DNA from: Spirochaetia bacterium
GTDB lineage: Bacteria; Spirochaetota; Spirochaetia; Treponematales; Breznakiellaceae
Direction: 5' to 3'
Assembly: GCA_026002025.1 (NCBI GenBank)
Contig: BOAU01000055.1
Coordinates: 1 to 14,201, forward strand
Length of the DNA stretch: 14,201 nt
Within the stretch, counting starts at the first letter, position 1. Each line of letters starts with the position of its first letter. The notes under the pieces were generated by a model, which ran no database searches, was not told the origin of the DNA, and saw only the letters and a program-made list of their open reading frames with translations. Shown in pieces: positions 5,783 to 10,786 of this stretch. The position numbers and the translations under genes are program-made.

Positions 5783-6715
5783 ATGAAAATATCACTTAAG
5801 TCTCCCTTATCACGGGGAGCCATCAGGCGTCAGGCACGGGAATATGCCGCCGCAGGCAAAATCCTGGATGTAATGTCGGACATCGTGTTCAAAATCCTCT
5901 TTACCGCCGATGACGAAGATTCACGGGAAGCCCTGCGGCTTCTCCTTTCGGACTGTACCCACCGCGCTATCAAGAACGTGCAGGTACAGAATAATGAAAT
6001 CCTTCCCGAGTATTTGACCGGGAAGACCGTCCGGCTGGATATCCACGCCACTTTCAATGATGGGGAACAGGCGGATCTGGAGATCCAGGTAAAAAAGACA
6101 GATGACGATCTCAAGGCGCGGGCTTTGCTCTTGGGGGCAAAACTCCTTGCGGGTCAGATGAAACGGGGCGGAAAATATGAAGAGGCCAAACGGGTGTATC
6201 AGATCTTTTTCCTCAACTGTGAGTTATTCCCCGGCAGCGGTAAAGTACCCCGCCGTTACTTTGCCATGGAAGAAGATGAGCACGACAAATTATCCAACAG
6301 CCTTGAAATCATAATGTATGAAATGCCGAAACTGGAACGGATGGTACAAAAATACCTTGGGGGGACAACGGATTTAAGAAACTTGCCCTCCGAGCTGAAA
6401 TGGTGTATATACTTTAGGTATAAACGCAGCGAAAAGATGGAGCCGTTGATAGAGGAGCTCTGCAAACAGGAGGAAGGAATTATGATGGCAGATCGGGCAT
6501 TGGCGAGGATCAGCCGGGATCAGGAGAAGTGGGCACGGGCCCTGTTCCGGGAGAAGGCGGCCATGGACTACAGTTCCGGGATATACGCTGCCGGGAAGGC
6601 TGGGGAGAAGGCTGCACATATGGAAGATGCCCGGAAGCTAAAGACCTATGGTGATCCGATTGAAAAAATTGCCGCAGTTACCGGCATCCCCCCCGAAGAA
6701 ATCGAAAAGCTCTAG
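5783..6715 (+). CDS. Rpn/PD-(D/E)XK family nuclease (transposase-like)
   Basis: A 310-residue member of the Rpn / PDDEXK_2 family. It opens (29-60) with 'LDVMSDIVFKILFTADDEDSREALRLLLSDC', the 'D.VFK.LF….LL…L' pattern of this family. The nuclease centre is D86 ('VRLDIHA') followed by E100-x-Q102 ('DLEIQVKK'), the D…ExQ variant these proteins use. Later come 'YQIFFLNCELFP' and a C-terminal helix-turn region ending GIPPEEIEKL, which is usual here. Characterised Rpn proteins are DNA endonucleases that promote RecA-independent recombination; a role in defence or as a selfish element is also considered for the family. The ATG at 5783 has no SD, and a TATATA lies just upstream (5773-5778). The region shared with trmJ's 5' flank is about 85 bp and could hold divergent promoters. 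Confidence 0.85.
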   Translation: MKISLKSPLSRGAIRRQAREYAAAGKILDVMSDIVFKILFTADDEDSREALRLLLSDCTHRAIKNVQVQNNEILPEYLTGKTVRLDIHATFNDGEQADLEIQVKKTDDDLKARALLLGAKLLAGQMKRGGKYEEAKRVYQIFFLNCELFPGSGKVPRRYFAMEEDEHDKLSNSLEIIMYEMPKLERMVQKYLGGTTDLRNLPSELKWCIYFRYKRSEKMEPLIEELCKQEEGIMMADRALARISRDQEKWARALFREKAAMDYSSGIYAAGKAGEKAAHMEDARKLKTYGDPIEKIAAVTGIPPEEIEKL

Positions 6716-6811
6716 TTCTGTAAATTTGTATGTCAGGAAAATATACCGGGACTTCTTGATAACGATGATTTTATCCGCCGCAATTACTATCTTAAAAGAC
6801 GCCTGACACCT

Positions 6812-6817
6812 TACAGT
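6812..6817 (+). promoter_or_regulatory. Possible -10 element of the SDR gene
   Basis: TACAGT ends 6 nt before the GTG at 6824. The same hexamer at the same distance is used upstream of murA, where a perfect -35 supports it. No good -35 is found here at 16-18 bp, so this is tentative. Confidence 0.3.
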
Positions 6818-6823
6818 ATAAGG

Positions 6824-7567
6824 GTGGAAAAAATATTTGCGGGTAAAAACGCCCTGGTAATCGGCGGTACAGGCGGCATCGGCAGGGCGGTCGCATTGGG
6901 GCTTGCAAAACAGGGGGCCCGGCTTGTCCTGCACGGCGGCTCTTCGCAGGAACGGCTCGCCGGCGCCCTGGAACTGGTCCGGGCGGCCGGGGCCCAGGCT
7001 GAGGGCTTTTTGTACCCGATAGACAACGGCGGTCCGGCGGAAATACCGGCACGGGCGAGGGAGCTCTGCGGGGGGGCTTCCCTTGACATCCTGGTATGCG
7101 CCTGGGGGCCCTTCAAACAGGGGAACCTTGAGGATATGAAGGCGGAGGATTGGCAGCGCCTAATCGGCCATAACCTGACTTTTCCGGGGATCATGGTGTC
7201 TTCGGTTCTTAAGGATATGATGGACAAGCGCTGGGGGCGGATTCTGCTCTTTGGGGGAACCAACACCGACACTATCCGGGGCTTTAAGACCACGGCGGTT
7301 TATTCCGCCGCAAAGACCGCCCTGGGGACGCTGGCAAAGTCTGTTGCCCGCATTGCAGGGCCCCTGGGGGTGACCTGCAATGTGATCTGTCCGGGACTCA
7401 CGGACACGGAATATTCAAACGGAAAGATGCGGGCCTATAACCGGGAGCAAAGCCCCGGAGGGAAAGTCCTTAATCCCGAAGATATTGCCAAAATCGCTAT
7501 TGGGGTGCTGGAAAATCCCACGGTTAACGGCGGCATCATCCCGGTCGATCAGGGGCTTGCCCTCTAA
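6824..7567 (+). CDS. Short-chain dehydrogenase/reductase (FabG-like), atypical active site
   Basis: A 247-residue SDR. The Rossmann dinucleotide motif GGTGGIG is at 14-20, the catalytic YxxxK is Y160-SAA-K164, and the C-terminal 'VTCNVICPGLTDTEYSNG' and 'GIIPVDQGLAL' match the FabG-type subfamily (here 'GGIIPVDQG' replaces 'G….DGG'). The usual NNAG strand is CAWG (92-95). The usual catalytic Ser about 13 residues before Tyr is missing; 'FGGTNTDT' (143-150) has only Thr and Asn there. Many family members reduce 3-oxoacyl-ACP or sugars with NAD(P)H; the substrate cannot be read here. The GTG at 6824 begins exactly at the conserved 'F.GKNALVIGG' start and has no proper SD. It stands alone, with a nuclease gene upstream and a repeat-flanked nuclease gene downstream. 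Confidence 0.85.
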   Translation: MEKIFAGKNALVIGGTGGIGRAVALGLAKQGARLVLHGGSSQERLAGALELVRAAGAQAEGFLYPIDNGGPAEIPARARELCGGASLDILVCAWGPFKQGNLEDMKAEDWQRLIGHNLTFPGIMVSSVLKDMMDKRWGRILLFGGTNTDTIRGFKTTAVYSAAKTALGTLAKSVARIAGPLGVTCNVICPGLTDTEYSNGKMRAYNREQSPGGKVLNPEDIAKIAIGVLENPTVNGGIIPVDQGLAL

Positions 7568-7577
7568 GAATTCCAGA

Positions 7578-7679
7578 TTAACCACGGACCTCACTGACAA
7601 CACGGACAAAAGAATTAAATTTAAAAACAAAAGTCCGTAAGGGTCCGTGTGGTGCCGCCTGTAGGCGGCTTGTGGTTAA
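7578..7679. repeat. 102-bp palindromic element, left end of the GxxExxY cassette
   Basis: TTAACCAC (7578-7585) faces GTGGTTAA (7672-7679). Inside, ACGGAC and GTCCGT arms enclose an A-rich core, and GGTCCGTGTGGT is close to the right-hand cassette repeat. A separate perfect hairpin, GCCGCC-TGTA-GGCGGC (7654-7669), is embedded near the right side. It starts 10 bp after the SDR stop codon and ends next to the stop codon of the GxxExxY gene. Confidence 0.65.
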
Positions 7680-7680
7680 A

Positions 7681-8076
7681 TTAACGGACGATCCTTATGA
7701 TTTCCGCCTTGGGGAACCCACAAAAATTTACCAGAAAACCCAATTTAAGTCCGGTTGCTGCCAAATAATTCATAACCTGCGCCTTGGATTCGCCGGCAAG
7801 TTTGGTTACCGCTTTTATTTCTATGATGATCTTTTCAAAACAAACAAAATCCGCCTGATAAAACTGCTTTAACGGTTTACCATCATACAATATATGAAGC
7901 TTTTTTTGCGCTTCATAGGGAATTTTTGCGTTTTTCAACTCAATTTCCAGGGCCTCTTGATATACTGCTTCCAGAAAACCGCCTCCCAACTTCCTGTTTA
8001 CCTCATAGATGCAGGCGCGAATACGGTAACTTTCATCTTTATAGAGAAGCCCCTTTGTTTCTGTATCTTCATCCAT
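7681..8076 (-). CDS. GxxExxY protein, PD-(D/E)XK nuclease superfamily
   Basis: A 131-residue protein with the name-giving motif G33-FL-E36-AV-Y39, preceded by 'IYEVNRKLGG', and a PD-(D/E)XK-type centre: D76 ('YQADFV') then E86-I-K88 ('IIIEIKAV'), followed by 'AQVMNYLAATGLKLGFLVNF'. The size and motif order match the GxxExxY family (also called PDDEXK_3), whose function is not settled. It starts ATG at 8076-8074. On the minus strand a GATAAT (8087-8082) sits 5 nt before the ATG and no SD is present. The gene is framed by inverted GTGG/CCAC repeats (7578-7679 and 8091-8133). It is transcribed against the SDR gene and away from the STAS gene. Confidence 0.85.
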   Translation of the reverse strand: MDEDTETKGLLYKDESYRIRACIYEVNRKLGGGFLEAVYQEALEIELKNAKIPYEAQKKLHILYDGKPLKQFYQADFVCFEKIIIEIKAVTKLAGESKAQVMNYLAATGLKLGFLVNFCGFPKAEIIRIVR

Positions 8077-8090
8077 ACTCTATTATCGTC

Positions 8091-8133
8091 TTTGTCCATG
8101 TGGTCCGTGAGGGTCCGTGTGGTCCGTGGTTAA
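8091..8133. repeat. GTCCGTG-type tandem repeat, right end of the GxxExxY cassette
   Basis: Four related blocks run in tandem: GTCCATGTG, GTCCGTGAGG, GTCCGTGTG and GTCCGTGG, ending in TTAA. The last 13 bp are the exact inverse of 7578-7590. A variant with TTCGTG in place of TCCGTG is found alone at 9776-9804. Confidence 0.7.
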
Positions 8134-8159
8134 ATTTGGAATTGCCACTCTGACACCCG

Positions 8160-8189
8160 TTTACACAAGAATGAAAATTCGGCTATAGT
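8160..8189 (+). promoter_or_regulatory. Promoter of the STAS-pspA operon
   Basis: TTTACA (8160-8165, 5 of 6) and TATAGT (8184-8189) with an 18-bp spacer. Transcription would start about 8196, two or three bases before the ATG at 8199. There is no SD, so translation would be leaderless or nearly so. Confidence 0.5.
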
Positions 8190-8198
8190 ATAAACGCC

Positions 8199-8750
8199 AT
8201 GACAAATAACGGGATAATTTCCGGTTTTGACGATGAAAAAGATGAAAACCTCAAAATAGAACTCCAAAAAATCGAAGACCCTGAGGACTGCCTTGTTCTC
8301 TCCCTTAATGGCTATATTGATACCTATAATTCCAACTATTTTCAAAAAAAGCTCGCAAAAGTAATAGAAAGCGGCTTTATCAGGCTGATTTTTCACTGCG
8401 GCGGGCTTAACTATGTTTCGTCTGCCGGCATCGGGTCCTTTACCGCCTCCCTGAAATCGGTAAAACCCCGGGGCGGGGACCTGGTGCTTCTGGAAATTCA
8501 GCCCAAGGTCTATGAAGTCTTCCAGCTTCTGGGGTTTTCCCAGTTTTTTAATATCAGTGATAATATGGAAGATGCGCTTAATTTTTTCAGGGGCGGCTCC
8601 TCTGCGGATTCGGAGGCTCTTTTTCCAAAGGTTTTCATCTGCCCGGTCTGTTCCGGGAAGCTAAAGGCCCTGCAAGCGGGGCGTTTCCGCTGTTCCGAGT
8701 GCAAGTCCATCCTTGCCGTTGATAATGCCGGACAGGTTTTCCTGGGCTAG
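8199..8750 (+). CDS. STAS-domain (anti-sigma antagonist-like) protein with C-terminal zinc ribbon
   Basis: A 183-residue, two-part protein. Residues about 18-130 are a STAS domain: 'LVLSLNGYIDTYNSNYFQKKL', 'FIRLIFHCGGLNYVSSAGIGSF' and 'GGDLVLLEIQPKVYEVFQLLGF'. The S74-S75-A-G segment matches the place where anti-sigma antagonists such as SpoIIAA carry their phosphorylated serine. Residues 148-168 form a CPVC…CSEC ribbon (C148, C151, C165, C168) that should bind one zinc. STAS proteins of this type act by partner switching with anti-sigma kinases; no kinase gene is in the window. The zinc ribbon is an unusual addition and may bind another protein or nucleic acid. pspA starts 28 nt downstream, so the two are probably co-transcribed. 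Confidence 0.85.
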   Translation: MTNNGIISGFDDEKDENLKIELQKIEDPEDCLVLSLNGYIDTYNSNYFQKKLAKVIESGFIRLIFHCGGLNYVSSAGIGSFTASLKSVKPRGGDLVLLEIQPKVYEVFQLLGFSQFFNISDNMEDALNFFRGGSSADSEALFPKVFICPVCSGKLKALQAGRFRCSECKSILAVDNAGQVFLG

Positions 8751-8778
8751 GCCAGAGATAAAGGGGGAGTTAAATAAT

Positions 8779-9477
8779 ATGGGTATCTTTTCAAGACTTA
8801 AAACGCTGATTTCCTCCAATGTGAACGACGTCATTAACAAGGCTGAAAAGCCCGAAAAAATGCTCAACCAGCTCATCATCGATATGAATGAGCAGCTTAT
8901 CGGATCCAAAAAGGCCGTGGCCATGGCCATCGCGGATGAGAAAAAGCTTGAGCGGGAAATGGAAAACCAGTCCGCCCAATCCAAAGAATGGGAACGGAAG
9001 GCCATGCTGGCGGTCCAGGCAGGAAAGGACGACCTTGCCAAGGAGGCGCTGCTCCGCAAACAGGAATACGATAACGCCTATCAGGAATACCAGAAGCAGT
9101 GGCAGTCCCAAAAGGCGTCCGTGGAAAAACTCAAGGAAAGCCTGCGGGATTTACAGAACAAGATCGAAGAGGCCCAGCGCAAGAAAAATCTTCTGGTAGC
9201 CCGTGCCAAGCGCGCCGAGGCCCAGCAGAAGATACAGAGCACCATTTCCACTGTATCCGGGAACCGCTCCGCCTTTGACGCCTTTGACCGTATGTCCCAA
9301 AGGGTTGACCAAATGGAGGCCGAGGCAGACGCCCACCAGGAACTGGAGGACTTTTCCTCCAACAATAGCCTGGAAAAGAAGTTCAAGGAGCTGGAAAAGT
9401 CCGACAGCTCCGCGGATCTGCTCCTGGCGGATCTGAAGGCAAAGATGCAGGCGCTGCCTGACAAGTCCTCCGAATAG
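8779..9477 (+). CDS. pspA: PspA/IM30 family membrane-stress protein
   Basis: A 232-residue protein from the ATG at 8779, preceded by AAGGGGGAG (8761-8769, 9-nt spacing); the frame is open further upstream to 8713, but that region overlaps the STAS gene. It starts MGIFSRLKTLISSNVNDVIN, the amphipathic membrane-binding helix of PspA/Vipp1, then 'KAEKPEKMLNQLIIDMNEQL'. Residues about 30-165 are long charged coiled coil, followed by 'SGNRSAFDAFDRMSQRVDQMEAEADA' (about 165-190), another family signature. PspA/IM30 proteins are ESCRT-III-like; they form rods or rings on the inner leaflet and protect leaky membranes. Usual partners PspF, PspB and PspC are not seen, so regulation is likely different from enterics, perhaps through the STAS gene. 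Confidence 0.92.
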   Translation: MGIFSRLKTLISSNVNDVINKAEKPEKMLNQLIIDMNEQLIGSKKAVAMAIADEKKLEREMENQSAQSKEWERKAMLAVQAGKDDLAKEALLRKQEYDNAYQEYQKQWQSQKASVEKLKESLRDLQNKIEEAQRKKNLLVARAKRAEAQQKIQSTISTVSGNRSAFDAFDRMSQRVDQMEAEADAHQELEDFSSNNSLEKKFKELEKSDSSADLLLADLKAKMQALPDKSSE

Positions 9478-9492
9478 CCGCGTTATCCAGTA

Positions 9493-9501
9493 TGTGGATA
9501 A
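9493..9501 (-). promoter_or_regulatory. Consensus DnaA box
   Basis: TGTGGATAA, the exact complement of TTATCCACA. A half-matching TTATCCAGT (9483-9491) lies immediately to its left in inverse orientation, making a loose dyad. Confidence 0.6.
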
Positions 9502-9513
9502 GTTGTTCATAGT

Positions 9514-9552
9514 CCTGTATAAAAATGGGAAGTGTATCTGTTTTTATACAGG
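9514..9552 (+). terminator. Hairpin after pspA, possible terminator
   Basis: Perfect 12-bp arms CCTGTATAAAAA (9514-9525) and TTTTTATACAGG (9541-9552) around a 15-nt loop, 37 bp after the pspA stop. The stem is AT-rich and no T-run follows the second arm, so it is a poor intrinsic terminator; it may be a protein-binding dyad. Confidence 0.35.
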
Positions 9553-9593
9553 TTGATCTTTACTTCAAGTAAGGGTTCGCTCTGATAATTGCA

Positions 9594-9627
9594 TAATTCT
9601 TTACCTCATATAGAATTACGTTATTTT
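9594..9627 (+). terminator. AT-rich hairpin followed by T-run
   Basis: TAATTCT (9594-9600) pairs with AGAATTA (9612-9618) across 11 nt. Five bases later comes a run of seven or more T. The position downstream of pspA fits termination, but the stem has only one G-C pair, so it may equally be part of the easily melted DNA between the two DnaA boxes. Confidence 0.3.
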
Positions 9628-9716
9628 TTTACAGGAATTATAACATTCCGTCGATCGTTGATACCCCAAAACCGGTAAAAAACGCATTGATCCGGCCCTT
9701 TTTGCCCGTTTTTGGC

Positions 9717-9725
9717 TGTGGATAA
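9717..9725 (-). promoter_or_regulatory. Consensus DnaA box
   Basis: A second exact TGTGGATAA, 224 bp from and in the same orientation as the first. Confidence 0.6.
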
Positions 9726-9775
9726 CTTGTTTACAAATGATGGCCGCCTGGGGCGAACAAAAGAGGGAAATCGGG

Positions 9776-9804
9776 TTCGTGCTGTTCGTGTGGTTCGTGG
9801 TTAA
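9776..9804. repeat. Solitary GTTCGTG-type repeat
   Basis: Three blocks (GTTCGTGCT, GTTCGTGTG, GTTCGTGG) ending in TTAA. This has the same architecture as the cassette end at 8091-8133 with C replaced by T in each block. No mirrored partner or nuclease gene accompanies it. Confidence 0.6.
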
Positions 9805-9871
9805 AATGAGAATTGCTGCTTGGGTTTTTGCCGTGCTTGCAATCGCGGTTTCCCCATGTTAGGCTTAGGAA

Positions 9872-10786
9872 GTGAAAAACATTGCGCGGTTGCTGCTTTC
9901 TTTCAGCCTTTGCTTCACCGCCCTGTTTCTGTCTGCAGTCCTGATACGGTATCTCCATATCAGAATTGAGGCGGTCCGGTTCCTGTCCCCACCGATGGGA
10001 CAAGCCCTGCCGGAACTGCTTTCCGCCGTCCAATGGGCGCTTCCCGTAACGATCTACATCTCCCTCCTTTTGGGTCTGAGTTATTCCATAAGACGGCGTA
10101 TTCCCTTCATCCTGGCGATGATCATCCTGGTACTTCTTACGGGCGCCTTCAGCGTGGGGATTTGTCTGGGCGCCGACGGCCTTGGCAATGTTTCCTTTCT
10201 CCCCAAAAACCCGAAGCTCCAGAGCAGGCCCGGGCTAATCCTGACCCAGGGGGATAACCGCTACATACTCCTTGGGGAAGCGGTGGAAACAGGGCGGGTT
10301 GTTTCCCTGCCGGGGCAGCCCCTGATCTACCAGGAACCGTCCGCCGCTCCGGATAATACCGTCATCCCCCTGCCCCCGGCGCCCTTCAGGACCACCATGG
10401 ACTGGATTTTGCAAAGCCTTACCATTGATTTTTCCCTTACGGGCCGGGAATTGGCGCGCCGCTTCAAAGGCGGCCTTGAATCCTTCCTCATTTACGGGCT
10501 TTCCCTTATTTTTCTGCTGGTAAGCCTGCGGTTCATCCTGAATTTGAGTAACTGGCCCCTGGCAAACCTCTTTTTGGGGGCCCTGGCCTTTCGGGGCATC
10601 CTGAGTCTGGAGACCTTTCTCAACAGCGAACAGGCCCAGGCTTTTCTGATTTCCTTTTTGGCTGACCGTGTGCCCACTCCCTACATCACCCCCCTGATCT
10701 TTTGCACCCTTGCGGTCCTGATATGCCTCTATACCAGCCTGAACTGGCTGACACTGAACATTCAAAAGGCAAACGATGGCTATTAA
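9872..10786 (+). CDS. Membrane protein, 3TM-soluble-3TM, first of a pair (LptF/LptG-like topology)
   Basis: A 304-residue protein not recognised by name. Three hydrophobic helices at about 6-26, 51-71 and 78-98, a polar region about 100-200 ('RPGLILTQGDNRYILLGEAVETGRVVSLPGQPLIY', strand-rich), then helices at about 203-223, 229-247 and 271-294. Three helices, an extracytoplasmic beta-type domain and three helices is the layout of LptF/LptG permeases, which are somewhat longer (about 360 residues). Sequence similarity to LptF/G is weak here, so the link rests on topology and on its partner. GTG at 9872 is the only start that keeps the first helix; AGGA sits too close to be a normal SD. The 3' end overlaps the next gene by 11 nt, so the two should be translated together. 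Confidence 0.7.
   Translation: MKNIARLLLSFSLCFTALFLSAVLIRYLHIRIEAVRFLSPPMGQALPELLSAVQWALPVTIYISLLLGLSYSIRRRIPFILAMIILVLLTGAFSVGICLGADGLGNVSFLPKNPKLQSRPGLILTQGDNRYILLGEAVETGRVVSLPGQPLIYQEPSAAPDNTVIPLPPAPFRTTMDWILQSLTIDFSLTGRELARRFKGGLESFLIYGLSLIFLLVSLRFILNLSNWPLANLFLGALAFRGILSLETFLNSEQAQAFLISFLADRVPTPYITPLIFCTLAVLICLYTSLNWLTLNIQKANDGY

Larger units (their letters stand above)
7578..8133. mobile_element. Cassette-like unit: GxxExxY nuclease gene between inverted repeats
   Basis: The outer ends are perfect 13-bp inverted copies: TTAACCACGGACC (7578-7590) and GGTCCGTGGTTAA (8121-8133). Weaker matching continues inward on both sides ('…TCACTGAC…ACGGACAAA' against the reverse of 8091-8120). The only gene inside is a GxxExxY-type PD-(D/E)XK protein. 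No target-site duplication could be seen beyond the shared TTAA. Mobility is inferred from the ends, not shown. Confidence 0.45.
9478..9871. other. 394-bp gene-free, AT-rich region with two DnaA boxes and hairpins
   Basis: No supported gene lies here. It holds two consensus DnaA boxes in the same orientation, a 12-bp-arm hairpin next to pspA, a short AT hairpin followed by a T-run, an AT-rich core (about 9590-9650) and a solitary TTCGTG repeat near the right end. It could be a DnaA-controlled or replication-related site. Genes on both sides run in the same direction, which does not favour a bidirectional chromosome origin. Confidence 0.5.

Noticed and set aside
5698..5823. N-terminal extension of the TrmJ-type protein
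   Set aside because: The frame is open, but the perfect AGGAGG before the ATG at 5697 and the family-typical start at residue 5 show that translation begins there; the extension would overlap the divergent nuclease gene.
8091..8133. CRISPR-like GTCCGTG repeats
   Set aside because: Short 9-10 bp blocks in tandem without unique spacers; they match the inverted end at 7578 and are better explained as dispersed intergenic repeats.
9478..9871. Chromosomal replication origin
   Set aside because: Only two DnaA boxes, no dnaA/dnaN/gyrB neighbours, and genes on both sides transcribed in the same direction. Kept only as a DnaA-box region of interest.
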